Shown: positions 19,148-29,151, counted from the stretch's first letter. The stretch is 64,000 bases of DNA from Oscillospiraceae bacterium (GCA_009777155.1 WRMK01000001.1:1-64000); one strand, 5' to 3'. The notes: generated by a model from the sequence alone, not told the origin. Translations and numbers: made by a program.

Positions 19148-20257
19148 ATGTTAGAATACGATGAAATCCGTGCGGAACTCACCGCCATGAAGCCCGAAAT
19201 AGCCGAACTTTCCGAGGCGTTGGGTTTGAAGCGGCTCGAAAAAGAAATAGCCGAGCTTGAGGAACTTTCGATGTCGCCCGATTTCTGGAGCGACACCGAA
19301 AACGCGCGGCTTGTCAACCAAAAATCGGGTGCAATGAAGAACACCCGCGACGCTTTCCTGCGGCTCAAAGCCGATTACGAGGACGTCGTCACCATGGTTG
19401 AGCTTGCCGAGGAGGACGGCGATATTTCGCTCGTCGCGGAAATCAAAGAGACCGCGGCGAAAGTCAAGGCCGAGCTTGACAAGCAGAAGATGACGACCCT
19501 GCTCTCGGGCGAGTACGACGGCAAAAACGCCATACTCGCTCTGCACGCGGGCGCAGGCGGCACCGAGGCCATGGACTGGGTCGAAATGCTCTACCGCATG
19601 TTCACGCGGTGGGCGGAGCGGCACGATTTCAAGGTCGTTTTGCTCGACTATTTGGACGGCGAAGAAGCGGGGATAAAGTCGGCATCGGTGCTGATTCAGG
19701 GGCAGAACGCCTACGGCTTGTTGAAGTCGGAGCATGGGGTTCACAGGCTTGTCAGAATCTCGCCGTTTGATTCTTCGGGGCGGCGGCACACGAGCTTTGC
19801 CAGTCTCGAAGTTATGCCCGAAATTGATGAAGATGTGGCGATTGAAATACGAGACGAGGACATAGATTTCGAGGTCTACAGAGCGAGCGGCGCGGGTGGG
19901 CAAAAGGTCAACAAAACCAGCTCGGCAGTGCGAATTACCCACAAGCCGACCGGCATTGTCTGCGCCTGCCAAACACAGCGCAGTCAACTGCAAAACCGCG
20001 AATACGCCATGCGTATGCTCAAGTCAAAATTGATTGAAATTAAAGAGCGCGAACATCTCGAAAAAATCTCCGACATCAAAGGTGAGCAGTTGCAAATCGC
20101 GTGGGGCGCGCAGATTCGCTCCTACGTTTTCATGCCGTACACGATGGCGAAAGACCACCGAACCGGCTTCGAGGTAGGCAACATAAACGCAGTCATGGAC
20201 GGGGATTTGGACGGGTTCATTAATGCTTATTTGAAGGCGAAAGCAATGCAGAAATAA
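19148..20257 (+). CDS. prfB: peptide chain release factor 2, continuous reading frame (no programmed frameshift seen)
   Basis: SPF tripeptide anticodon motif (ISPFDSSGRRHTSFAS) and GGQ (RASGAGGQKVNKTSSAVRI). Confidence 0.92.
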   Translation: MLEYDEIRAELTAMKPEIAELSEALGLKRLEKEIAELEELSMSPDFWSDTENARLVNQKSGAMKNTRDAFLRLKADYEDVVTMVELAEEDGDISLVAEIKETAAKVKAELDKQKMTTLLSGEYDGKNAILALHAGAGGTEAMDWVEMLYRMFTRWAERHDFKVVLLDYLDGEEAGIKSASVLIQGQNAYGLLKSEHGVHRLVRISPFDSSGRRHTSFASLEVMPEIDEDVAIEIRDEDIDFEVYRASGAGGQKVNKTSSAVRITHKPTGIVCACQTQRSQLQNREYAMRMLKSKLIEIKEREHLEKISDIKGEQLQIAWGAQIRSYVFMPYTMAKDHRTGFEVGNINAVMDGDLDGFINAYLKAKAMQK

Positions 20258-20397
20258 GAATGCAGAATGCAGAAATAATTAAATTTATCTGTTGTCCCCA
20301 ACAGCCATGCGCGTTGTAATTTATATAATTATACGGTCGATTTCCGTCGGAAAACGGCTTGAAAATTAAATTATTTCTGCATTCTGCATTCTGCATT
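20245..20397. repeat. (GCAGAAT)n-bounded inverted-repeat element
   Basis: aatgcagaaataagaatgcagaatgcagaaataatt ... atttctgcattctgcattctgcatt. Confidence 0.9.
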
Positions 20398-20425
20398 CTC
20401 ATTTATTTACGGGGGTGGAACTAAA

Positions 20426-21529
20426 ATTTACGACATTGCAATAATCGGTCTCGGCCCTGCCGGCTCGACTTTGGCGCGGTATCTGCCGCCGGGATTTAGG
20501 GTGATTGCGCTTGATAAAAAGTCCGCTGATACTGATACTGACTGCGATTGCGCCGACACCGACAACGGCTTCCGCAAGCCTTGCGGCGGTCTGCTTGCGC
20601 CGGACGCGCAAAAGGCTTTGGCGAGTTTTGGACTTACTTTGTCCAAAAATATTTTGGTGAACCCGCAGATTTTCAGCGTTCGTGTGATTGACACGAGCCG
20701 TTCGGGAAAACCGCTCGTGGGGCATTACCAGCGGTTTTACATCAACATTGACAGGCATAAGTTTGACCTGTGGTTACGGTCGCTGATACCCGAAAATGTT
20801 GAGGTCGTGGGCGGCTGTGTGGTTGTTGCGGTTGAGAAAGTCGGCGAGTTTTGGCGGGTTGTTTACAGCCGTAACGGCGAGAGCAAAACCGTGACGGCAC
20901 GGTATATTGTAGGTGCGGACGGCGCGAAATCGATAGTGCGAAACGCGGTATTTCCGCGCAAAAAAATCAAGACCTACCTTTCGATTCAGGAGTGGTTTAA
21001 GGCGGAAAATTCCTGCCCGTATTACTACAGCATTTTCGACTCGAAGCTGACCGACTGCTACGCGTGGGGGTTGTCGAAAGACGATTGTTTCATACTCGGC
21101 GGCGGTTTTACCCCGCAGAACGCCCGCCGAAATTTCGATGAATTGAAGCAAAAACTCACCCGCGATTACGGCGGATTGGGCGTTGACTTGAACGCGCCGA
21201 TTAAGACGACCGCCTGCCTCGTTCTGCGCCCGTCAAGCCCGTTGCAATTCTGCACCGCGAAAAATAACGCCTTTCTGATAGGCGAGGCGGCGGGGTTCAT
21301 CAGCCCGAGTTCGCTCGAGGGCATAAGTTACGCAATGCAGAGTGCAAGCCTGCTTGCGGGGGTTTTCGCGGGTAAAAAAACTTGCAATTATGCAAAAAAG
21401 TACACCGGCGCAACACGCGGCATAAGGTTCAAGCTGACCTTGAAACTTCTGAAATGCCCGTTCATGTATCAGCCGTTTTTGCGTAGAATAGTGATGAAAA
21501 GTGGACTTCGGCAGCTAATGCAGAAATGA
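20426..21529 (+). CDS. FAD-dependent oxidoreductase / geranylgeranyl reductase-like; probable AUU start upstream of the ORF-track start
   Basis: In-frame IYDIAIIGLGPAGSTLARYL (Rossmann GxGPAGS) lies upstream of TTG 20471; frame open from 20363 with no ATG/GTG/TTG. Confidence 0.75.
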   Translation: MYDIAIIGLGPAGSTLARYLPPGFRVIALDKKSADTDTDCDCADTDNGFRKPCGGLLAPDAQKALASFGLTLSKNILVNPQIFSVRVIDTSRSGKPLVGHYQRFYINIDRHKFDLWLRSLIPENVEVVGGCVVVAVEKVGEFWRVVYSRNGESKTVTARYIVGADGAKSIVRNAVFPRKKIKTYLSIQEWFKAENSCPYYYSIFDSKLTDCYAWGLSKDDCFILGGGFTPQNARRNFDELKQKLTRDYGGLGVDLNAPIKTTACLVLRPSSPLQFCTAKNNAFLIGEAAGFISPSSLEGISYAMQSASLLAGVFAGKKTCNYAKKYTGATRGIRFKLTLKLLKCPFMYQPFLRRIVMKSGLRQLMQK

Positions 21530-21701
21530 GAATGCAGAAACTATTTCTAATGCAGAAATGAGAATGCAGAATGCAGAAATAATTTCATTTTAAAGTTTTT
21601 TCCAACAGCCATGCGCCTTGAAATTTATACAATTATACGGTCGATTTCCGACGGAAATAAACGTTGTAATTTGCTTATTTCTGCATTCTGCATTCTGCAT
21701 T
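21517..21701. repeat. (GCAGAAT)n-bounded inverted-repeat element with duplicated left end
   Basis: aatgcagaaatgagaatgcagaaactatttctaatgcagaaatgagaatgcagaatgcagaaat...atttctgcattctgcattctgcatt. Confidence 0.9.
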
Positions 21702-21728
21702 TTTATTTATTAAAAGGGGGAAATTAAA

Positions 21729-21953
21729 ATGGAAAACAACTCAAAATTTCAACAGTTTTGGCAGAAATTCTCACGGTCTTTGGTTGCCGGGGTGATACTC
21801 GCCGTCCTCGGAATCGCAGCTGTAATCGGCTCTGCCTACTTCGGGCAACTTCCTGCCGCGGTGAATTTTATCGGCGGCGCAATCGGCGGGTTCATCGCCA
21901 CTGTGGGGGTTTTTGTGATTGCGAAATGCGCGAAAAAACCGCCCTCGGAATGA
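21729..21953 (+). CDS. small membrane protein (74 aa)
   Basis: Two hydrophobic segments; SD aaggggga upstream. Confidence 0.6.
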   Translation: MENNSKFQQFWQKFSRSLVAGVILAVLGIAAVIGSAYFGQLPAAVNFIGGAIGGFIATVGVFVIAKCAKKPPSE

Positions 21954-21961
21954 GGGCGGCA
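21932..21961 (-). terminator. intrinsic terminator for the minus-strand VOC gene, overlapping the 3' end of the plus-strand small membrane ORF
   Basis: minus strand ccgccctcattccgagggcggtttttt. Confidence 0.75.
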
Positions 21962-21967
21962 ATCGCA

Positions 21968-22429
21968 CTAATAACTTTCCAGCAACTCAACAAGGCACTT
22001 CAAATCCTTGTAGGCGTCTAAGTAGGCGTATTCGCCGCCGCCGTCGCCGTATTTGCCGCGCTGAACGCAGGTCATGCCGAAATTCTCGCAGTTCAAAATC
22101 ATCTTATCCATGCCACGGACCCCGAACGCAAGGTGGTGAATCCCCTCGCCCTTCTCGTTCAGAAAATCCCGCCAAACACTGGGTGTTTCGTTGGGCTGAA
22201 TAAGTTCAATCTGCAAGTTCGCGCCGACGTCGAAGAACGCCATAAGGCAGTTCGCCTCGGGTGCGGGCTTGCCTTTTACTTGTGTCTGTGTCACCTCAAA
22301 CTTGCCGCCGTCAAAATGCGGGGGTACAGGTAGACCTAAAAACTCCGCGAATTTCTGCTTGGTGGCTTCAATGTCCTCAACAATGAATCCAACTTGGGTT
22401 AAGATGTTTGTGCCGACTGTTCCTGCCAT
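21968..22429 (-). CDS. VOC (glyoxalase/bleomycin resistance) family protein
   Basis: QVGFIVEDIEATKQKFAEFLGLP; GEGIHHLAFGV. Confidence 0.8.
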   Translation of the reverse strand: MAGTVGTNILTQVGFIVEDIEATKQKFAEFLGLPVPPHFDGGKFEVTQTQVKGKPAPEANCLMAFFDVGANLQIELIQPNETPSVWRDFLNEKGEGIHHLAFGVRGMDKMILNCENFGMTCVQRGKYGDGGGEYAYLDAYKDLKCLVELLESY

Positions 22430-22459
22430 GATAATTCCTCCAATTTTATTTAATAAATA

Positions 22460-22590
22460 GGCGATTGCGAAATTCACGGACGCGCAATGCGCGCCCCTAC
22501 ATATGGCGATTTGGTTTTGTCGTTCGTCTGCATATTGTAGGGGCGGGCATTGCCCGTCCGCTAAACGACGAGTTTTGCAATCGACTATAT
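22460..22590. repeat. compound palindromic repeat with outer gattgcgaaa/ttttgcaatc arms
   Basis: Direct reading. Confidence 0.7.
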
Positions 22591-23343
22591 TTAATAAAGG
22601 TATTCTTCCAAGTCCGAGTAAGGCTCGTTGATGTACTCTACTATAAACTCGCCGTTGGGACTGCGCGCGAAATTGACGTGCACAATCAGCAGTTGCTCCT
22701 CGAGCGCGGTGCTTGAGAGCAGGTTGCTGTAAATTATGTCGTAGGTGTACTGAAACGTCATCGAACCCGCGCCGCTGATTAGGAAATTGTAACTTGAAAT
22801 ATTGTCCAACTCGACCGCAAGCGAACGCCCGTCCGCACTTAATACGGGGGTAATCGTCACCCTGTCGGTATCGGAATTTCCCGCGTTTTCGGGGCGCAAC
22901 TCAACGTCCGAAATCATCGGGCCGTTCGTGGTGACTTCGAGGTAGAGATTCGATATATTAAAGTTGAAGTCGTCCTGCCCGGGGGCTTGCTCCTGCCGCG
23001 TCATCGCCGTGAAGACAAACTCGTTTTCGGCAATATCGGGATTGTGCATACTGAAATAGAACGCGGGGAAAAACTCCGGTGTCCCCGAAGCCAACGCCGC
23101 CGCGAAAATCTCGTCGTCGGTGAAGTCGGCCGTGATTAACATGTCCTCGACCTTCTCAAAATAGGCGTCAATATCCACGCCCGAGTTGTAGAGTCGGCGT
23201 AGAACCATCTCGCGCCCGTCCGCCCACGAGTGAGTGGTGTCGTCGACGTAAACAATCTCCGGCACACGCAATTCAAGGTACGCCAAAAACCCCACCACGG
23301 CAACCACCGCCAAAATTAGAAAAACAAATAAAATTTTCCTCAT
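22591..23343 (-). CDS. hypothetical membrane-anchored extracytoplasmic protein
   Basis: Single N-terminal TM segment; no family recognised. Confidence 0.6.
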   Translation of the reverse strand: MRKILFVFLILAVVAVVGFLAYLELRVPEIVYVDDTTHSWADGREMVLRRLYNSGVDIDAYFEKVEDMLITADFTDDEIFAAALASGTPEFFPAFYFSMHNPDIAENEFVFTAMTRQEQAPGQDDFNFNISNLYLEVTTNGPMISDVELRPENAGNSDTDRVTITPVLSADGRSLAVELDNISSYNFLISGAGSMTFQYTYDIIYSNLLSSTALEEQLLIVHVNFARSPNGEFIVEYINEPYSDLEEYLY

Positions 23344-23455
23344 ATTTTCCCCTCCGTACCGCCCCCGCTCGCAAAACCTTAAAGGAATTTTGCGGCACGG
23401 GGCGTCCCTTCTGCAAATTTATTATCAATTTTTATTTTCCTGTATCAAAAAACTT

Positions 23456-24874
23456 TTATAAACCTTTGAGCCATGCAAGTATATCCTCCAACGGCTCTTT
23501 TTCAACATGCGAACCCGCGATGTAATCAGCGGTCGTCGGGGATTCCATTGTTGAGATTGTAAACATGTGGCCGAGATTTTCGTAGAGCTTAAACGTAAAA
23601 TTCGCGCGGTCTCCCGCGATTTCTTTGTACAAGCCGAAATCGGAATCGGTGTAGACCTGAAAATCCTTATCGCCGTGCAAAATCAGGTACGGCTTTTCGG
23701 TTACAGCGAGAATTTCAGCGGGCGGATTCGCTTCCATTTCGTCGATATACACAGCGGGCAAGCCGAAGTACGCCCCCGCCTCCTCAAGCTGCGCCAATAC
23801 CGCACCGCGCTCCTCCTCGGACTCCATGAGACTTATAAAATACATGTTTTGGTCGTAAATTATTTCACGCAGACTGCGCGGACTGCCCGCCATAATTACC
23901 GCCCCTGCAAACGCTTCTTCGAGGATACGAGGCGCAAGCATGCCGCCCAAACTGTGCCCGATTACGAAGATTCTGTCGGGGTCAATTCGTGCATCTTTTT
24001 GCAGAAATTCAGCGGCTAAGACTGCATCGTCAATGGTTTCTTCGCGGACTGTCAAGTTCTCGCCGTACTTTTCCACCAACGCCGCGCCATGCTGAAAGGT
24101 CCGCTTGTTGTACCGCAAAACCGCCACGCCGTTCGCCGCCAAATACTCGGCAATGTCCTCATAAGGCGTCATGCCATACACCGCGCCGTCCATGTCTATG
24201 GGCCCGGAACCGTGTACGATTACGACTGCGGTCATGGGCGAATCGACATTATCAGGCACCGAGAGTATGCCGTTGAGCGGAAACTCGCCGCCCTCGCCGA
24301 TAATTACGGGGACATCGACAAAACCGTCACGCTGAATCGGCTCTGTGTCGGCTTTTTCAAGCACAGGATAGCCTTGTATGAAAAGCCCCGCAATAAGCCC
24401 GCCCTCGTCAAAAACAAGCCGCAAAATCACCCCGGAATTTTCATGCCGCGAGGTCACATCGCTGATGAAATAGCCGTCCGCTTCGAGATTGTCAAAGTCC
24501 AGCACTTCATGGAACGGCCCCGCTTGCAACTCGATAGCTTCCCAAATCCCCTGCAAAGCCGCGCTGTCAACGCCATGTTGCCGCATTTCGGCGTTAAGCC
24601 CGGACTCGGCCGCCGCAAAATCCCCGTCTGCACAAAACCGCACGAATTTCTCGGCCGCCTCGTTGTAAATTCCCCACGGGTCGAGGTTTTCCTCGACTGC
24701 CAAAGGTTCGTCTTGCTCGTCAATTGTTAACGGTTCATCTTGCTCGTATGGCTCATCAATTGTCAATTGTCCATTGTCAATTGTCAATTGTCCGTCACTG
24801 TCATTGTCGTTGTTACAAGCCGTCAGCGTAAACACTAACGCCAACAGCACCGCCGCAAATCTAAATTTTTTCAT
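23456..24874 (-). CDS. lipoprotein alpha/beta hydrolase with N-terminal DUF3887-like region
   Basis: lipobox LVFTLTACNND; VVIVHGSGPIDMDG; FVIGHSLGGMLAPRI. Confidence 0.82.
   Translation of the reverse strand: MKKFRFAAVLLALVFTLTACNNDNDSDGQLTIDNGQLTIDEPYEQDEPLTIDEQDEPLAVEENLDPWGIYNEAAEKFVRFCADGDFAAAESGLNAEMRQHGVDSAALQGIWEAIELQAGPFHEVLDFDNLEADGYFISDVTSRHENSGVILRLVFDEGGLIAGLFIQGYPVLEKADTEPIQRDGFVDVPVIIGEGGEFPLNGILSVPDNVDSPMTAVVIVHGSGPIDMDGAVYGMTPYEDIAEYLAANGVAVLRYNKRTFQHGAALVEKYGENLTVREETIDDAVLAAEFLQKDARIDPDRIFVIGHSLGGMLAPRILEEAFAGAVIMAGSPRSLREIIYDQNMYFISLMESEEERGAVLAQLEEAGAYFGLPAVYIDEMEANPPAEILAVTEKPYLILHGDKDFQVYTDSDFGLYKEIAGDRANFTFKLYENLGHMFTISTMESPTTADYIAGSHVEKEPLEDILAWLKGL
24757..24793. repeat. 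TTGTCAA/TTGTCCA heptamer array inside the lipoprotein-hydrolase CDS
   Basis: caattgtcaattgtccattgtcaattgtcaattgtcc. Confidence 0.85.
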
Positions 24875-24983
24875 GGTAAAGCCCTCCTAAATGTAAATTA
24901 TATTTACATTTTACCACAGCGAATCTGTCTTGTCAATAGTGTAGGGGCGCGCATTGCGCGTCCGCTAATTTATACTGTGCGTA

Positions 24984-26066
24984 TTACACACAGTATAAAT
25001 TAATATCCCACGCCGGGATATACTCGTGCCGCCGCAGATACATCTTGTATTTACTGTTGCTCCCACTAATCAAAAGCGGCAGGTCCAACAAGTCCTCGTT
25101 GCGGTGGTAGAGCGAGACGGCGAGTTTCGGCTTGTGCTTTTTCAGCAGTTCCGCTGCGCCCGTAAGCGCGGCTTTTTCGCCGCCCTCGACGTCGAATTTT
25201 ATATAGTCGGGCTTGATTGCGCGGTGTTCCGAGAAGGAATCCGCGCTGATTGTCACGACTTTTTTAGTCTTCCCGACATTCGGCGACAACGCCGACTGCC
25301 GCCCGCCCGCACTGTTGAAGTCTTCTGCACCGTCCTTGTCGGCGGCGGCGGCGTTGACCGCCTCAAGCTTGTCCGGCTCGAGCAGGTAGTGCCGACGGCG
25401 AAGCTTGCAGAAATTCCGAAAGTCCGGCTCAAAGGCGTAGATTTTGCTGAAATTCCCGCCTGTAATCTCGATGAATTCCTGCACCGTATCGCCGTCATAC
25501 GCGCCGAAGTCGAAGAAAATTTCACTGCCGTTTTTCTTCAGACACAGCAGGTCAATCGCGGCGTCGCGGCAAGATACCGTCTCTTGCAGGTAGTTCAGCT
25601 TGCCGCTGATTTTGTAGTTAATCAGCGCGTCGAAGGTCTTTTTAGACTGCTCGTCCGCAAAAAGCCCCCGCACTTGCGCGATTTTTTGGGCGTTGCTCTC
25701 GACGAATTGTTCATCAAACAAGCCCATATGAACATCTCCGTAAACAGGCACGTCGGGGGCAAGCACCTCGTATTTATTACCGAGAGTATAAATTTTTTGG
25801 ACTACTGCGGGTAAATTCGTGCCGAATGCAACGAGTATTATAAAATCGCCGAACTGCGCCTCAATATCGCCGAGTTTCCGTACCTCAAAGCCCCTGAACG
25901 AATGGCCGCGCACAAATTCATCGCTCGCCATGAACGCCGCAGGGGTAATCCCGCGCCGCTCCATAACCGCCAAAATCTTATCCGCGCCATTGCCCATGCC
26001 GTAAATGACAATAGGCTTGGGGGTGTCTTTGAGGTAATTCCAGATACTAACACTCTCATTAAACAT
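24984..26066 (-). CDS. FkbM family methyltransferase
   Basis: IYAFEPDFRNFCKLRRR; YIKFDVEGGEKAALTGA. Confidence 0.82.
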   Translation of the reverse strand: MFNESVSIWNYLKDTPKPIVIYGMGNGADKILAVMERRGITPAAFMASDEFVRGHSFRGFEVRKLGDIEAQFGDFIILVAFGTNLPAVVQKIYTLGNKYEVLAPDVPVYGDVHMGLFDEQFVESNAQKIAQVRGLFADEQSKKTFDALINYKISGKLNYLQETVSCRDAAIDLLCLKKNGSEIFFDFGAYDGDTVQEFIEITGGNFSKIYAFEPDFRNFCKLRRRHYLLEPDKLEAVNAAAADKDGAEDFNSAGGRQSALSPNVGKTKKVVTISADSFSEHRAIKPDYIKFDVEGGEKAALTGAAELLKKHKPKLAVSLYHRNEDLLDLPLLISGSNSKYKMYLRRHEYIPAWDINLYCV

Positions 26067-26226
26067 AGTATTTACTCCGATATTTTCACAGATACATTTA
26101 TTATAACATAGAATTTCGCTTTTTGCAATACAGAAAAAAACCAAGAATTTCGGCGTTTTATTGTCTAAATTACCGTGTTGACATTTGTCCTTGCTTGTGG
26201 TAGAATTTTTAGTAATACACTACATA

Positions 26227-26334
26227 AATGCAGAAATGAGAATGCAGAATGCAGAAATAATTTATTTTTCAAGCCGTTTTCCGACGGAAATAAACGTTGT
26301 AATTTGCTTATTTCTGCATTTTGCATTCTGCATT
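26227..26334. repeat. (GCAGAAT)n-bounded inverted-repeat element
   Basis: aatgcagaaatgagaatgcagaatgcagaaat ... atttctgcattttgcattctgcatt. Confidence 0.9.
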
Positions 26335-26367
26335 ATCATTTATTTATAAAGGAAGGGGTAAACTGCT

Positions 26368-27876
26368 ATGGCTTACTTTACCAACGATGTCTCCCGCACA
26401 TTCGGCGAGTATCTGATTATTCCGGGGTATTCCTCGGCGAACTGCATACCGTCCGATGTCTCGCTCAAAACCCCGCTTGTTAAGTTTAAGAGGGGTGAAA
26501 GTCCTCACGTTTCCTTGAATGTTCCGCTCACCTCAGCGATTATGCAATCGGTATCAGACGACAACATGGCGGTTGCACTTGCGCGGGAAGGCGGGATTTC
26601 GTTTATTTTCGGCTCACAGTCGATTGAGGACGAGGCGGGAATGGTCGCCAAGGTAAAGGGCTACAAGGCGGGCTATGTCGTGAGCAATTCCAATCTGCGC
26701 CCCGATATGACGCTGCAAGATGTCCTGCGATTGAAAGAGCGCACCGGCCATTCCACGATGGCGGTGACAAAGGACGGCACGGAACATTCTGAGCTTTTGG
26801 GAATTGTCACGGGGCGGGATTACAGGGTCTCGCGTATGAACGGAAACGAGGCTGTGAGCAGTTTTATGACACCTTTCGACAAGCTGATTACTGCCCCTGC
26901 CGATATTTCGTTGTCCGAGGCCAATGACATTATTTGGGAGCACAAGCTTAACGCCTTACCGTTGATTGATAATAACAAAAAGTTGGTTTTCTTTGTATTT
27001 CGTAAGGATTACGAGGTGCATAAGGAAAACGCGAACGAGCTTTTGGACGACAACAAGCGGTATATAGTCGGCGCCGGGATTAACACTCGCGACTATACCG
27101 AGCGTGTCCCCGCCCTCGTAAAGGCAGGCGCAGACGTGCTTTGCATCGACAGCTCCGAGGGGTACACCGAGTGGCAAAAATTAACAATCGCCTACATTCG
27201 CAAGGAATATGGCGAGGAGGTCAAGGTCGGCGCGGGGAACGTGGTTGACAAGGAGGGATTCCTGTATTTGGCGAATGCGGGCGCGGATTTCGTCAAGGTC
27301 GGCATTGGCGGCGGCGCGATTTGCATTACACGTGAGCAAAAAGGCATCGGCAGGGGGCAAGCCAGCGCGGTAATCGAGGTTGCCGAGGCGCGCAATAAAT
27401 ACTTTGAGGAGACCGGAATTTACATCCCGATTTGCTCCGACGGCGGGATTGTCCACGATTATCACATTACGCTTGCATTGGCTATGGGAGCGGATTTCGT
27501 AATGCTCGGGCGGTATTTCGCGAGGTTCGATGAGGCCCCCGGAAACAAGGTCATGATGGGCGGGAATTACGTCAAGGAATACTGGGGCGAGGGCACAAAC
27601 CGCGCCCGCAACTGGCAGCGGTACGAGACCGACGGCAGCGGGCGGCTCTCGTTCGAGGAGGGCGTGGACAGCTATGTGCCGTACGCCGGCCCGCTCAAGG
27701 ACAACGTAACCCGCTCGTTGTCTAAGGTACGGAGCACTATGTGCAATTGCGGGGCGATGTCGATTCCCGACCTGCAAAAGAACGCAAAACTCACCCTCGT
27801 CTCGTCTACGGGGATAATTGAGGGCGGTTCGCATGATGTTATTTTGAAGGAGGCTATGCGGGGGGTTAATCAATAA
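26368..27876 (+). CDS. guaB: IMP dehydrogenase (with CBS domains)
   Basis: [55 protein letters not shown]. Confidence 0.92.
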   Translation: MAYFTNDVSRTFGEYLIIPGYSSANCIPSDVSLKTPLVKFKRGESPHVSLNVPLTSAIMQSVSDDNMAVALAREGGISFIFGSQSIEDEAGMVAKVKGYKAGYVVSNSNLRPDMTLQDVLRLKERTGHSTMAVTKDGTEHSELLGIVTGRDYRVSRMNGNEAVSSFMTPFDKLITAPADISLSEANDIIWEHKLNALPLIDNNKKLVFFVFRKDYEVHKENANELLDDNKRYIVGAGINTRDYTERVPALVKAGADVLCIDSSEGYTEWQKLTIAYIRKEYGEEVKVGAGNVVDKEGFLYLANAGADFVKVGIGGGAICITREQKGIGRGQASAVIEVAEARNKYFEETGIYIPICSDGGIVHDYHITLALAMGADFVMLGRYFARFDEAPGNKVMMGGNYVKEYWGEGTNRARNWQRYETDGSGRLSFEEGVDSYVPYAGPLKDNVTRSLSKVRSTMCNCGAMSIPDLQKNAKLTLVSSTGIIEGGSHDVILKEAMRGVNQ

Positions 27877-27900
27877 TTGATAATTGACAATGGATAATTG
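27872..27900. repeat. heptamer array ataattg/acaatgg beginning at the guaB stop codon
   Basis: aataattgataattgacaatggataattg. Confidence 0.8.
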
Positions 27901-27929
27901 TATTAGGCTGTTAGGTTTTGTGTCTTTTT

Positions 27930-28480
27930 GTAGGGGCGGGCTTCCATGCCCGCCCGTAAATCTCGCACAATCACGGTATTTTATGTTGTGTAAATGTTTT
28001 GGTGTAGGGAACGGTTCTTAACCGTTCCGTTGATGAAGCCATGCAAATTCGCATAGGTTAAAAAGCTTGCGGAGACTTTGCGGAACGGTTATGAACCGTT
28101 CCCTACATGACATCGCGCCGCGTTTCGGGGGGCGAACGCCGCACCCCGCACGACCGCCGAAACACCCACGGGCGCGCAATGCGCGCCCCTACAGCAAAAA
28201 TTTTCAACCACATGAAAATATTATCGTATGTAGGGGCGAACTGTGTTCGCCCGTATGTTTTGCGGGCGTTGGGTTATGTGGGTTTTTGGTATTTTATGTT
28301 GTGTAAATGTTTTGGTGTAGGGAACGGTTCTTAACCGTTCCGTTGATGGAGCCTTGCAAATTCGCATGGATTAAAAAGCTTGCGGAGACTTTGCGGAACG
28401 GTTACGAACCGTTCCCTACATGACACCGCGCCACGTTTCGCGGGTTCGCGGGCGGGCGTGGAAGCCCGCCCCTACGCACC
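27930..28480. repeat. palindromic repeat cluster containing a 153-bp direct duplication (27975-28127 and 28288-28440)
   Basis: ggtattttatgttgtgtaaatgttttggtgtagggaacggttcttaaccgttccgttgatg...ccctacatgacacgcgcc-cgtttcg occurs twice, offset 313 bp. Confidence 0.85.
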
Positions 28481-28491
28481 ACAAACCAACA

Positions 28492-28896
28492 CTATTCAAC
28501 AACAATAAACTCCTTTATCCCCCCAAGAACCCTCTCCCCAATCCCCTGCACCTGCAACAGCTCCTCCACGGACTTAAAATCCCCGTGTTCCTCCCGAAAA
28601 TCTATAATCCGCTGACCGAGTGCGGGGCCGATGCCGCGTAGAGCGGTCAATTCGTCGAGGGTGGCGCGGTTGATGTTGAGCGGCGTGAATTCGGCGTCGG
28701 ATTCGGCGTCGGAATCGGCGTCCGAACCCTCTTGGTGGCCGCCTTTGCCGTCGTATTCGCCGGATTGGTTCATGTTGCTTGCAAACTCGACATAAGTCGG
28801 CGCGGCATTGCGATGTAAATAAACAAAAGCCGCGCATGAAGTTATAAATACAACGCAGAGCAACGGAAACAAATATCTTTTCACGTTAATGTTCAT
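28492..28896 (-). CDS. ComEA-like helix-hairpin-helix DNA-binding protein
   Basis: NINRATLDELTALRGIGPALGQRIIDFREEHGDFKSVEELLQVQGIG. Confidence 0.85.
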   Translation of the reverse strand: MNINVKRYLFPLLCVVFITSCAAFVYLHRNAAPTYVEFASNMNQSGEYDGKGGHQEGSDADSDAESDAEFTPLNINRATLDELTALRGIGPALGQRIIDFREEHGDFKSVEELLQVQGIGERVLGGIKEFIVVE

Positions 28897-29090
28897 ACAA
28901 GCACCCCCTCGTCTTCCTCAAATTCAAGCGCGATTTTGCCGTGCTGCTCCTCAAATTCGGCGACGTAATCGGTGACTAATTTTATCAGCGCACCGTTCAT
29001 AGAGCGGTTTTCGTAGTTCGACACATACCCAAACTTGCCCAGCAAATCGGGGTTTATTCTGAAAGATAGGTGTTTCAAGTCTTTTTTCAT
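28893..29090 (-). CDS. ribbon-helix-helix-like small protein
   Basis: LKHLSFRINPDLLGKFGYVSNYENRSMNGALIKLVTDYV. Confidence 0.6.
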   Translation of the reverse strand: MKKDLKHLSFRINPDLLGKFGYVSNYENRSMNGALIKLVTDYVAEFEEQHGKIALEFEEDEGVLV

Positions 29091-29151
29091 ATGCTCCTCC
29101 AAGTTGTGTACTTTTAATTAATTATACAGGGAAAAGCGGTAAAAAGATATA

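Noticed and set aside
19148-19260. Possible programmed frameshift in prfB
   Set aside because: The frame is continuous through the usual site (ALGLKRLEKEI); no in-frame TGA is present.
28067-28641. Plus-strand ORFs 28067-28306, 28107-28334 and 28420-28641
   Set aside because: Lie in duplicated palindromic repeats and antisense to the comEA-like gene.
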